From the NCBI GenBank assembly GCA_030683995.1, contig JAUXPH010000040.1, positions 62,001 through 126,000 of the forward strand: a stretch of DNA of 64,000 nt, given 5' to 3'. This DNA comes from Lutibacter sp. (GTDB taxonomy: Bacteria > Bacteroidota > Bacteroidia > Flavobacteriales > Flavobacteriaceae). Both the position numbers and the translations under genes were made by a program. The notes beneath the pieces are model-generated. The model was not told the DNA's origin and did not search any database. It saw only the letters and a list, made by a program, of their open reading frames with translations. Shown here piece by piece: positions 1-7,766 of this stretch (positions are counted from its first letter, which is position 1; every line of letters begins with the position of its first letter).

Positions 1-410
1 GGGCCCGAATTTGCCATCGATAAAATACCTGCTCTGTTGTGTTTCAACAAAAGATTTCCCAAGCTGTCTTTAGGAAACTCATCGCTAAATTTATAGCCTG
101 GATCGCCTTCTCCCGTGCCCAAAGGATCACCGCTTTGAATCATAAAATCCTTAATGACCCTATGAAAAATAATGCCATTGTAATACTTTTTTCCTTTTTT
201 TGCGCCAACAACATACGGATTTGTACCCATAGCCAACGAAACAAAATTAGCCACCGTTACCGGTGTTTTTTCAAATTCGAGTTTCAACAAAATATCCCCT
301 TTATTGGTTTCCATATTTGCATATAAACCATCACCCAAGTCGGCATATTTAGTTGGCTTACAAGAAATTACAAATAATGACAATAAAATTATAATGATTT
401 TGGCTTTCAT
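1..410 (-). CDS. Cyclophilin-type peptidyl-prolyl isomerase lipoprotein (C-terminus cut by window edge)
   Basis: The reverse strand from the ATG at 408-410 stays open to base 1, so about 136 N-terminal residues are present and the end lies outside the window. The protein starts with a lipoprotein signal peptide (lipobox FVISC, lipidated Cys17). The cyclophilin fold follows: an [12 protein letters not shown] strand, then the core motif [15 protein letters not shown], then [15 protein letters not shown]. Cyclophilins catalyse cis-trans isomerisation of Xaa-Pro bonds; the signal peptide places this one in the periplasm, probably membrane-anchored. It lies downstream of two further prolyl-isomerase lipoproteins on the same strand, separated from them by a hairpin terminator, so it is probably transcribed separately. 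The family call is firm. Its physiological clients are unknown. Confidence 0.9.
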   Translation of the reverse strand, partial: MKAKIIIILLSLFVISCKPTKYADLGDGLYANMETNKGDILLKLEFEKTPVTVANFVSLAMGTNPYVVGAKKGKKYYNGIIFHRVIKDFMIQSGDPLGTGEGDPGYKFSDEFPKDSLGNLLLKHNRAGILSMANSG

Positions 411-586
411 TTGAGTTATATTTTTTTTATATGGGCGCACAATGTTTTAAATTTGTTTACAAGTTTCACTCCACCTAAGGTTTTTACAAACAGCTTTTTT
501 TGTTTATTTTAAATGTAAATATAATTTGTTTGTTTATACAATCACCAAATTAATTTTATAATTTAAACTGTATGTTACAAATAATT

Positions 587-628
587 AAAATGCCCTTTTA
601 AACATATCGCTTTAAAAGGGCATTTTAT
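587..628 (-). terminator. Hairpin terminator after the FKBP gene
   Basis: Perfect 16-bp stem (587-602 with 611-626) around an 8-base loop, with A/T ends on both sides. It lies 43 bases past the FKBP stop codon and before the cyclophilin start, so it should end the DHH-gldI-FKBP transcript. Confidence 0.75.
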
Positions 629-670
629 TTGTTTATGTTTTACAAATCAACAATGCAAAACTTATAGGTT

Positions 671-1399
671 TTATTTTTTTATTTCCAACAATTCAACTTC
701 AAAAATTAAAGTTGCAAATGGTTTAATTGGTCCGCCTTCACGTGGTGTTGCGCCGTATGCCAAATCTTGAGGAATAAAAAACTTGTATTTTGAACCAACA
801 CTCATTAATTGAAGTCCTTCAGTCCATCCTTTAATAACTCTGTTTACCGGAAATTCTGCTGGCTCTTTTCTCTCAACTGAACTATCGAATACAGTACCAT
901 CGATTAAAGTTCCGTGATAATGAACTTTTACGGTTGAAGTTTCTGAAGGCTTTTCACCTTTTCCTTCTTTTAGCACAATGTATTGCAAGCCGCTTGGAGT
1001 AACTTGAACGCCACTGGCTGTTTTATTTGCTTCTAAAAATTTAACACCTTCAGCTTTTACATCAGCAAATTCAGTTTCCATTCTTTTTTCCATCTCTTCT
1101 TGTTGTTTTTTCATAGCTTCTTCTTGCTTTTTTTGAAAAAACGCCCTTAAGATTGGTTCTGTATTTTCAACAGTTATAAGAATGTTTGTGGAATCCAATC
1201 CATTCATTACGCCTTGAATAAAAAGGTCTTTGCTGATTTCAGGAAAATTGGCCTTTAATTTACTTGAGATGTCTATTCCTAAGGCATAGCTCACTGTATC
1301 CACTTCGGTTTTTAACGATTTTTGTGTGGCTCCCTTATTGTTACAGGACACCATTGATAAAATTATTGTAATTACTGCTAAAATTTTAATTGCTTTCAT
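671..1399 (-). CDS. FKBP-type peptidyl-prolyl isomerase lipoprotein
   Basis: 242 residues. A signal peptide ends in a lipobox with Cys19 (SMVSC). An FKBP N-terminal dimerisation-type region follows ([16 protein letters not shown], then a Lys/Glu-rich helix at about 90-120), then a C-terminal FKBP domain from about 150 ([40 protein letters not shown]). This is the layout of Mip/FkpA-type periplasmic folding catalysts. Its start overlaps the end of the upstream gldI by four bases (ATGA), so the two are translationally coupled. It is the last gene of the DHH-gldI-FKBP operon. It probably assists folding of exported or gliding-machinery proteins; this is inferred from context. Confidence 0.92.
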   Translation of the reverse strand: MKAIKILAVITIILSMVSCNNKGATQKSLKTEVDTVSYALGIDISSKLKANFPEISKDLFIQGVMNGLDSTNILITVENTEPILRAFFQKKQEEAMKKQQEEMEKRMETEFADVKAEGVKFLEANKTASGVQVTPSGLQYIVLKEGKGEKPSETSTVKVHYHGTLIDGTVFDSSVERKEPAEFPVNRVIKGWTEGLQLMSVGSKYKFFIPQDLAYGATPREGGPIKPFATLIFEVELLEIKK

Positions 1400-1932
1400 T
1401 TTTTCTTATTGATTTTAATTAATTGAACTTTAAATATTAATGGTTGATTTATTGCTATTTTATTGTCATCTCCTAAGTATCCATAAACTTTATGAGATGG
1501 AAACAGAAAAGTTGCCTCATCTCCGGCGCCCATCAGTTTTAATCCGTTTCTCAAGCCTTCAATGATTTCTTGTTTGTCAATGATATAAGTTTTTTCCCCT
1601 ATTTCTTCGGTACTGTAAATTTGGGTATTATGAATATCATAGACTGCAAATGTATAAAAAACTTGGTCTCCAATTTCAGGTAAATTTCTTATGGCGTTTT
1701 TTTGATTAAAGGTGTACCAAAATCCGTTTGGAGAAGCAAAATATTCCGTAAGAGAATCTTTTTCCATGAAAGCGGCAAAAGCTTTTTCTTCATTTTCGTT
1801 CATTGTTTTATTGAACATCACAGATTCCTTTAAAAAAGTGCTCGTTTTTCTTAAAACAGGTTTACGCGGAATGGGGTTTACGCATGAAACCATCAAAATT
1901 AGAAAAATATAAAGAAAATAATTATTCTTCAT
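1396..1932 (-). CDS. gldI: Gliding motility-associated peptidyl-prolyl isomerase GldI-like lipoprotein
   Basis: 178 residues with lipobox Cys17 (LMVSC), followed by one FKBP-type domain ([56 protein letters not shown]). Size, lipoprotein nature and position between a DHH phosphoesterase and a second FKBP lipoprotein match gldI of gliding Flavobacteriia, where the protein is needed for gliding/type IX secretion, presumably by folding periplasmic or outer-membrane components. The 5' end overlaps the DHH gene by 11 bases and the 3' end overlaps the FKBP gene by 4, so all three form one operon. The FKBP fold is certain. The GldI assignment rests on family likeness and gene order. No other gld gene is in the window. 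Confidence 0.82.
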   Translation of the reverse strand: MKNNYFLYIFLILMVSCVNPIPRKPVLRKTSTFLKESVMFNKTMNENEEKAFAAFMEKDSLTEYFASPNGFWYTFNQKNAIRNLPEIGDQVFYTFAVYDIHNTQIYSTEEIGEKTYIIDKQEIIEGLRNGLKLMGAGDEATFLFPSHKVYGYLGDDNKIAINQPLIFKVQLIKINKKK

Positions 1933-2953
1933 AAGAAGTTAGCAATTCATTTTTAAACTTAGGTATGATATTTAAAAACTTTGTAATGGTATCTTCCAGC
2001 GAAAGTTCCGATCTTCCTCCAGCAGCATTGTCGTGCCCGCCGCCATTAAAATGCTTTCTGGCAAATTTATTAACTGAAAAACTTCCTTTGGATCTAAAAG
2101 AAATCTTTATAATTTTTTGTTCAACATCTTCTATAAAAATAGCGGCAAAAATAACATCTTCAACCGATAGTCCATAATTTACAATGCCTTCTGTATCTCC
2201 TTTTTGAAAATCAAACTCATCCAATTCGGCCTGAGACAAAGCAATATAAGCGGTTTTCAGTTCGGGTAAAACCACCAAATTGGTTAAAGCTTTTCCTAAA
2301 AGCTGCAAACTGCCGTACGAATTGGTATCGTAAACATTGTTATAAATTTTGGCATTGTCTGCCCCTTTATCAATTAAATCGGCAACAATTCTGTGAGTTT
2401 CACTGGTGGTTGAAGGAAATCGAAACGATCCCGTGTCCGTCATAATTCCGGTGTAAATACAGGTTGCTATATCTTTATCAATCACTTCAACATCATCTAA
2501 CTTTTCTAAATAATGATAAACCATTTGACAAGTCGAGCAAATAGAAGTGTCTGAAAATACGTATTTTGCAAAATCCTCAGGTTGTTGATGATGGTCTATC
2601 ATCATAAAAAAGCCCTTAAATTCCTGCAAGGTATTTTGCATATCGTCTCCTACCCTGTTTAAGGCGTTAAAATCCAATATAAAAATAACAGAAGCTTCTT
2701 CAATGGCTTTTTTTGATTGCCTGTTTTGCGTATCAAATTTCAAGACTTCTTTTGAACCCGGCAGCCATTTTAAAAAATTAGGATAATCATTTGGTGACAC
2801 AACAGTTGGGTGATGTCCCATTTTTTTCAGATAATGATACATCGCCAAACTGGCGCCAATGGCATCACCATCGGGGTTTTTATGCGGAACGATTACCACT
2901 TTTTGGGGTGTCGCAAACAACGCTTTTATTTCCTTGATATCACTTTTGTTCAT
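1922..2953 (-). CDS. DHH-family phosphoesterase (NrnA-like oligoribonuclease/pAp phosphatase)
   Basis: About 343 residues from the ATG at 2951-2953 (MNKSDIKEIK). An upstream in-frame ATG at 2989 would add 12 unconserved residues and lies upstream of the likely -7 promoter box, so the shorter form is preferred. DHH motifs are clear: PHKNPDGDAIGASLA, an ILDFN strand, MIDHHQQP with the name-giving Asp-His-His, and a C-terminal DHHA1 motif GGGHDNAAGG. NrnA-like enzymes degrade short RNA oligonucleotides (nanoRNA) and dephosphorylate 3'-phosphoadenosine 5'-phosphate, using two metal ions, in the cytoplasm. It is the first gene of the operon with gldI. The exact substrate (nanoRNA, pAp or cyclic dinucleotide) cannot be told from sequence alone. 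Confidence 0.88.
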   Translation of the reverse strand: MNKSDIKEIKALFATPQKVVIVPHKNPDGDAIGASLAMYHYLKKMGHHPTVVSPNDYPNFLKWLPGSKEVLKFDTQNRQSKKAIEEASVIFILDFNALNRVGDDMQNTLQEFKGFFMMIDHHQQPEDFAKYVFSDTSICSTCQMVYHYLEKLDDVEVIDKDIATCIYTGIMTDTGSFRFPSTTSETHRIVADLIDKGADNAKIYNNVYDTNSYGSLQLLGKALTNLVVLPELKTAYIALSQAELDEFDFQKGDTEGIVNYGLSVEDVIFAAIFIEDVEQKIIKISFRSKGSFSVNKFARKHFNGGGHDNAAGGRSELSLEDTITKFLNIIPKFKNELLTSYEE

Positions 2954-2960
2954 AAGGGTG

Positions 2961-2994
2961 CAAATATACAAAATTATAGTATATTTCATTTCAA
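2961..2994 (-). promoter_or_regulatory. Candidate promoter of the DHH-gldI operon
   Basis: On the minus strand TATATTTG (2961-2968) matches the Bacteroidetes -7 consensus TAnnTTTG, with a TTG 23 bases upstream (2992-2994). It sits only 7 bases before the preferred ATG at 2953, so the mRNA would be nearly leaderless. Confidence 0.4.
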
Positions 2995-2996
2995 TT

Positions 2997-3012
2997 ACAA
3001 ATGTACATTTGT
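2997..3012. promoter_or_regulatory. 16-bp perfect palindrome that reads as a -7 box on both strands
   Basis: ACAAATGTACATTTGT is its own reverse complement and contains TACATTTG (TAnnTTTG) on each strand, between the divergent DHH and PhoD-like genes. No good -33 TTG was found at the right distance on either side, so it could equally be a regulator site. Confidence 0.35.
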
Positions 3013-3161
3013 TGGAATTGTATTTATGAAGATTTCAGTATTGCTTATTGGGTTTTCATACTGGTTTTTGCCTTATAAGTGTTTAAAAATAAATTCATTA
3101 CCAAAATTATTGGTTGAAAAAATATAAATATTATTGCGTTGTTTAATTTTAAAATGTAAAA

Positions 3162-4202
3162 ATGAACTATTTTAAATCGATTTTAATTCTGTTTTTACTT
3201 ATTTCTTCTTGTAAAACGAATGAAAAACAAAATAACAATAAGCTTGTTTCAAACAAAACCAAAACTGATTTTGTGATTGCATTTGGTTCCTGCAACAACC
3301 AGACATTATCGAATCCGTTTTGGGCCGAAATTGAACAAAACAAACCGAATATATGGATTTGGGGTGGTGATATTATTTACACCGATACTTATGATATGGC
3401 CTATATGGCAGAAAACTATCGAATTCAAAAAAATAATGCTGATTATGCCGATTTTACTAAAAAAGTAGAAATTCTTGGCACTTGGGACGATCACGATTAT
3501 GGTTTAAATGACGGCGGTGTTGAATATTCAAAAAAAGAAGAAGCGCAACAATTGTTTTTAGACTTTCTTGATGTTCCCAAAAATGATGTTCGCAGAAAAC
3601 AGGAAGGTGTTTATTTCGCCAAAGATTATAGTGTGAACGACAAAACCATAAAGATCATTTTATTGGACACGCGCTATTTCAGAAGCGCATTAACTCCCGA
3701 TAATGAAACCAAAAAACGGTTCAAACCAAATGAGTATGGTGAAGGAACCATGCTGGGTGAAATACAATGGGAATGGCTGAAAAATGAACTCCAAAACTCA
3801 AAAGCAGCTTACAATATTATTGTCAGCAGCATTCAGTTTTTATCGGATGAGCACGGATTTGAAGCTTGGGGAAATATGCCGCACGAAGTTGCTAAACTGG
3901 AAAATCTCATTAAATCAAGCGGCGTAAAAAATACGATTATTCTTTCCGGAGATCGGCATATTTCTGAAATTTCAAAAAAGGAAATCGATGGATTAGCTTA
4001 TCCGCTCATCGATTTTACTTCGAGCGGACTTACGCATTCCTACACTGATTTTAAAGGAGAGCCAAACAAATACCGATTGGGAAATGTGGTTTCAAAAAAG
4101 AGTTTTGGGCTATTAAATTTCGATTTTAAAAACGACGCAATCACCTTTGAAATAAGAGGCGAAAACAATGATATTTATGAAACCTTCACGCAAATTTATT
4201 AG
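3162..4202 (+). CDS. PhoD-like metallophosphatase lipoprotein
   Basis: 346 residues with a lipobox signal peptide (LLISSC, Cys17). Calcineurin-like/PhoD metal-site motifs appear in order: IAFGSCNN, WIWGGDIIYTD, LGTWDDHDYGLND, an LLDTRYFRS strand, and SGDRHISEI near the end. PhoD-family enzymes hydrolyse phosphomonoesters or phosphodiesters with Fe/Ca-type metal centres outside the cytoplasm. This protein lacks the N-terminal beta domain of Bacillus PhoD and is the short form common in Bacteroidetes. It stands alone, divergent from the DHH-gldI operon. The family is clear. The natural substrate, and any link to phosphate starvation, is not visible; no Pho box was recognised. Confidence 0.85.
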   Translation: MNYFKSILILFLLISSCKTNEKQNNNKLVSNKTKTDFVIAFGSCNNQTLSNPFWAEIEQNKPNIWIWGGDIIYTDTYDMAYMAENYRIQKNNADYADFTKKVEILGTWDDHDYGLNDGGVEYSKKEEAQQLFLDFLDVPKNDVRRKQEGVYFAKDYSVNDKTIKIILLDTRYFRSALTPDNETKKRFKPNEYGEGTMLGEIQWEWLKNELQNSKAAYNIIVSSIQFLSDEHGFEAWGNMPHEVAKLENLIKSSGVKNTIILSGDRHISEISKKEIDGLAYPLIDFTSSGLTHSYTDFKGEPNKYRLGNVVSKKSFGLLNFDFKNDAITFEIRGENNDIYETFTQIY

Positions 4203-4205
4203 TAA

Positions 4206-4238
4206 TTTGGTTGCTTTATTAAGAAAATAGTATCTTTG
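4206..4238 (+). promoter_or_regulatory. Bacteroidetes-type promoter of ndk
   Basis: TTTG at 4206-4209, a 21-base spacer, then TATCTTTG at 4231-4238, a full match to TAnnTTTG. Transcription should start near 4245, leaving a leader of about 25 bases before the ndk ATG at 4270. Confidence 0.7.
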
Positions 4239-4269
4239 CGCCGATTTTATAAATTAAAGACAATTAAAA

Positions 4270-4689
4270 ATGGCAACAAACAGAACGTTTACCATGTTGA
4301 AACCCGACTCCGTAGAAAAAGGATATATTGGGGCAATCTTGGAAAAAATTAATGCTGCAGGATTTAGGATTGCAGCCATGAAAATGACACAAATGACCGT
4401 TTCCGATGCGAAGGCATTTTATGCAGTTCACAGCGAACGTCCATTTTATGGCGAATTGGTTGAATTTATGTCGAGCGGGCCAATTGTAGCCGCTATTTTA
4501 GAAAAAAACAATGCGGTTGAAGATTTTCGCGTATTGATTGGCGCAACCAATCCTGCCGATGCTGCTGAAGGCACCATCCGTAAATTATACGCTTCTTCTA
4601 TGGGAGAAAATGCAGTTCACGGTTCAGACAGTGATGAAAATGCAGCCATTGAAGGCGCTTTCCATTTTTCTGGCAGAGAAATATTTTAA
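4270..4689 (+). CDS. ndk: Nucleoside diphosphate kinase
   Basis: 139 residues, the usual length for bacterial Ndk. It opens with the typical strand [13 protein letters not shown], has [12 protein letters not shown] in the middle, and carries the catalytic histidine in the motif [12 protein letters not shown]. The enzyme transfers the gamma phosphate between nucleoside triphosphates and diphosphates through a phosphohistidine, balancing NTP and dNTP pools in the cytoplasm. It is monocistronic, with its own strong promoter, between a PhoD-like gene and the convergent pheT. Nothing is odd in the sequence. Confidence 0.97.
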   Translation: MATNRTFTMLKPDSVEKGYIGAILEKINAAGFRIAAMKMTQMTVSDAKAFYAVHSERPFYGELVEFMSSGPIVAAILEKNNAVEDFRVLIGATNPADAAEGTIRKLYASSMGENAVHGSDSDENAAIEGAFHFSGREIF

Positions 4690-4777
4690 TCCTATCCCCC
4701 GACCCCTTCCGCGGCAGGTAAACTTTCCCAAGGAATAGGGAGTTTGAGTTGAAAGCAGTAAATTATTTTCAAAAAAG

Positions 4778-4798
4778 AACTTTTAACTTTTAACTTTA
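4778..4798. repeat. Short 7-bp tandem array at the pheT 3' end
   Basis: Three heptamers, AACTTTT, AACTTTT, AACTTTA; the last three bases are the pheT stop codon on the other strand. Two-unit versions of the same sequence occur at 7497-7510 and 25594-25607. The preceding 50 bases (4690-4740, between ndk and pheT) hold GC-rich imperfect hairpin sequence without a gene. Confidence 0.7.
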
Positions 4799-7222
4799 TC
4801 TAAGCGTTGCCCCTGCGTTTTTTTCAAAAGTTTGCTGCAGTTTTTGCATAACCTTGTCTATTTGTACATCGGTCAGGGTTTTGGTTTCATCCTGTAATAG
4901 GAAGCTCACCGCATAGGATTTCTTTCCTGCTTCCAAATTTTCGCCTTCGTACACATCAAACAAATCCACTTCTTTCAAAAGGTTTTTTTCTGCCTGAAAC
5001 GCCAGGTTGTACAATTCGCCAAAAGTAATTTCCTTATCAAGCAATAAAGCAAAATCTCTTTTTACCGATGGAAATTTAGGCAATTCCGATACTTTTATGG
5101 CCGATTTTCCTGCAAGTTTCAATACATTTTCCCAATTGAAATCGACAAACAACACTTCTTGTTTGATGCCAAATTCCTTTAAAACAGATCGTTTTACCAA
5201 GCCAAGTTCCGCTAGTTTAACTTTTCCGGAGTTTAAGGAAATTCCTTCAGAAAAGACATCGCTTTTCATCGGAGCTATTTTTATGTTTTGGATGCCCAAT
5301 CGTTGCAATAATGCCGTGGAAACCCCTTTCAGATAAAAGAAATCCGAAGGTTTTTGGGCTACCTTCCAATGGGCGGCTGTTCTGTTTCCTGTCACAAACA
5401 AGGTCAGGTGTTTTTGCTCTTCATAGCCGCTTTCAAAGTGGTGGTACGATTTCCCGAATTCAAAGAACTTTAAGGCGTTGTTTTTTCTGTTGATATTGTA
5501 GATTACGGATTCTAATCCGCTGAATAACAACGACTGACGCATCACACCTAAATCGTTGCTTAAAGGGTTTAATATCGCCACATTGTGCTGTTCATTCAAT
5601 GTTTCTGACAGCGTAACATAATCGGCTTTGGTCAAACTGTTTGCCATCGTTTCATTAAATCCGAGCGACACTAACTGATTGGCCACCACATTTTCAATTT
5701 TAACGCCTTCAAATTCTGAGAAAGAAATGGAAGTATTCAGTTTGTGGGAAAATTCGACATTGTTATAGCCGTACACCCGCAATATTTCTTCAATCACATC
5801 CGCTTCTCTGGTCACATCCACCCTGTAAGAAGGAATGGACAATCCCAATCCGGCTTCCGTAACGCTGTTAAATTTGATATCTAAAGAAGCCAATATGTTT
5901 TTTACCGTTTCTCTGGGGATTTTTGCGCCAATCAACCGATCCATTTTTTCATAGGACAAAAAGACTTGGAAATCTTCGATTTTTACAGGATATAAATCCA
6001 CTATTTCAGAAGATACCTTTCCTCCGGCCACTTCAACAATTAAATTTACTGCACGTTTTAACGCATATTTGGTGATGTTTGGGTCGATTCCCCTTTCAAA
6101 TCTGAACGAAGCATCGGTATTTAACAGATGTCTTTTTGCAGTTTTCCGAATGGCTACTGAATTAAAATAGGCACTCTCTAAAAATATGGACGTGGTGTTT
6201 TCCGATACTCCCGAATGCAATCCGCCAAAAACCCCTGCCATACACATTGGCTCTTCCAAGCCGTTGCAAATCATCAAATCTTCTTCGTGCAATTCGCGCT
6301 CTACCCCATCTAACGTTGTAAATTTAGTGCCTGTTGGCAATGTTTTTACAATGACTTTATTTCCTTTAACAGCTGCGGCATCAAAAGCGTGCAACGGTTG
6401 TCCCAATTCGTGCAGCACATAATTGGTCACATCCACCACATTGTTGATGGGTTTTATTCCTATGGCTTTCAATTTGTTTTGAAGCCAGGAAGGCGATTCC
6501 TTGATGACAATATCGGAAATGGTCACCCCAACATACCGTGGGGCTTTTTCAACATCTTCCACCACTACATCAAATTTCAATGTCCTGTCGTCTACCCTAA
6601 AATTGCTTACGGATGGCGAAATCAATTCCAACGGGATCTGACGGTGCATCAATCCGGCGCGTAAATCCCTTGCCGTTCCGTAATGGCTCATCGCATCTGC
6701 CCTGTTTGGTGTCAGACCAATTTCAAAAACCTGATCCGATTCCACTTTAAAAACACTGGCAGCTGAAGTACCAGGAATAAGCGCGTCATCCAATACCATA
6801 ATTCCATCGTGATCGGTTCCCAGTCCCAATTCGTCTTCGGCGCAAATCATTCCGTGACTTTCTTCGCCCCTGATTTTTCCTTTGTTAATGGTAAAACCTT
6901 CCCCGTTTTTATCATACAACATCGTCCCTATGGTTGCTACAGGCACTGTTTGTCCGACCGCCACATTGGGTGCACCACAAACAATTTGCAACAATTCCCC
7001 GGTTCCTATATCTACGGTGGTGACTTTTAATCGGTCGGCATTCGGGTGTTGGATGCAGGTGATTACTTTACCTACCACCACACCGGCCAAACTTCCTTTG
7101 ATGGATTCAACGGTTTCTATCCCTTCCACTTCAAGGCCTAAATCGGTTAACAATTCTCCTGTTTTTTCAGCTTCCCAGTCAACCTTCAAAAATTGTTTTA
7201 ACCAATTATATGATATTTTCAT
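4796..7222 (-). CDS. pheT: Phenylalanine--tRNA ligase beta subunit
   Basis: 808 residues from the ATG at 7220-7222 (MKISYNWLKQFL, the standard PheT start). An in-frame ATG 42 bases upstream would add a non-homologous stretch and is rejected. Domain order: N-terminal B1, tRNA-binding OB fold (about 40-150; VVGKVITCIQHPNADRLKV, IVCGAPNV), B3/B4 editing domain, B5 domain, catalytic-like core (VKRDFALLLDKEI) and C-terminal anticodon-binding FDX-ACB domain. PheS2PheT2 charges tRNA-Phe; the beta subunit edits mischarged Tyr-tRNA-Phe. No pheS is adjacent; in Bacteroidetes the two subunits are often encoded apart. Convergent with ndk. Confidence 0.96.
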   Translation of the reverse strand: MKISYNWLKQFLKVDWEAEKTGELLTDLGLEVEGIETVESIKGSLAGVVVGKVITCIQHPNADRLKVTTVDIGTGELLQIVCGAPNVAVGQTVPVATIGTMLYDKNGEGFTINKGKIRGEESHGMICAEDELGLGTDHDGIMVLDDALIPGTSAASVFKVESDQVFEIGLTPNRADAMSHYGTARDLRAGLMHRQIPLELISPSVSNFRVDDRTLKFDVVVEDVEKAPRYVGVTISDIVIKESPSWLQNKLKAIGIKPINNVVDVTNYVLHELGQPLHAFDAAAVKGNKVIVKTLPTGTKFTTLDGVERELHEEDLMICNGLEEPMCMAGVFGGLHSGVSENTTSIFLESAYFNSVAIRKTAKRHLLNTDASFRFERGIDPNITKYALKRAVNLIVEVAGGKVSSEIVDLYPVKIEDFQVFLSYEKMDRLIGAKIPRETVKNILASLDIKFNSVTEAGLGLSIPSYRVDVTREADVIEEILRVYGYNNVEFSHKLNTSISFSEFEGVKIENVVANQLVSLGFNETMANSLTKADYVTLSETLNEQHNVAILNPLSNDLGVMRQSLLFSGLESVIYNINRKNNALKFFEFGKSYHHFESGYEEQKHLTLFVTGNRTAAHWKVAQKPSDFFYLKGVSTALLQRLGIQNIKIAPMKSDVFSEGISLNSGKVKLAELGLVKRSVLKEFGIKQEVLFVDFNWENVLKLAGKSAIKVSELPKFPSVKRDFALLLDKEITFGELYNLAFQAEKNLLKEVDLFDVYEGENLEAGKKSYAVSFLLQDETKTLTDVQIDKVMQKLQQTFEKNAGATLR

Positions 7223-7295
7223 TTTTATTTTCTTTTTAACGAAAGGCAAAGATAAAAAATACAATTCAGTTGTTTGGTTTCATCGTGGTTTTTTT

Positions 7296-7405
7296 GATTT
7301 ACGAACTACGATTTTTGATTTATGATTGTTAGATAAGTTATGGATTTAAAATTTGTCCTGCAGTCATACGGTCGTTTGATTTACGATATACGAATTATGA
7401 CTTCG
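7296..7405. repeat. Degenerate heptamer repeats of the GATTTAC type
   Basis: Five contiguous 7-mers beginning with GA at 7296-7330 (GATTTAC, GAACTAC, GATTTTT, GATTTAT, GATTGTT), then four more at 7378-7405 (GATTTAC, GATATAC, GAATTAT, GACTTCG). The 16-mer GATTTACGATATACGA at 7378-7393 recurs exactly at 9907-9922, showing that a repeat family is dispersed in this genome. Confidence 0.75.
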
Positions 7406-7668
7406 GTTAGAATGGCGTTATACGGAAGCAGCCTAGGCAGTGAGGCAAGTTCAGTAAATATCTTTCATTTTACAACATATTTATTTTCAAGTTTTTAACT
7501 TTTAACTTTAGACAGAGAAAATTAATTTATAATTTCCTTAACAGTTACATCAAAAAGTATGTTGTATTATTGTTGAGTAGGCAATTAAAAAAATAACCAA
7601 TGATTAAAAAGCGATTAAAATTGGTTTAAAATATAATATTGATTGATTGATTTGTTTTATTGTTCTTA

Positions 7669-7761
7669 AAGGGTTTCCGAAAAGTTAAACTAAGAAATGA
7701 AATTGTAGCTGTAGTTGGCAAAAGAATTCATCTCAAAAAAATTAACTTCTCAGAAACCCTT
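7669..7761. mobile_element. 93-bp MITE-like inverted-repeat element
   Basis: The 20-base ends (7669-7688 and 7742-7761) are reverse complements with two mismatches; the outer arm begins AAGGGTTTC. CTTA lies directly outside both ends (7665-7668 and 7762-7765), which would suit a 4-bp target duplication. The 53-base interior has no coding capacity. The element stops one base before the recG stop codon. No matching transposase is in the window, so it is either a non-autonomous element or a simple hairpin. Confidence 0.45.
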
Positions 7762-7766
7762 CTTAG

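Larger units (their letters stand above)
7265..7766. other. Repeat-rich 0.5-kb gap between pheT and recG
   Basis: No convincing gene or RNA is visible. The gap contains two degenerate 7-bp-period tracts (7296-7330 and 7378-7405), a two-unit AACTTTT tract (7497-7510) and a 93-bp inverted-repeat element next to the recG stop (7669-7761). The rest is AT-rich sequence with no recognised signal. Confidence 0.7.

Noticed and set aside
39-326. 95-codon open frame on the plus strand at the window start
   Set aside because: It is antisense to the truncated cyclophilin gene, whose translation has clear family motifs.
6882-7325. 147-codon open frame opposite pheT
   Set aside because: Lies almost wholly inside the conserved PheT coding region on the other strand and shows no domain or signal.
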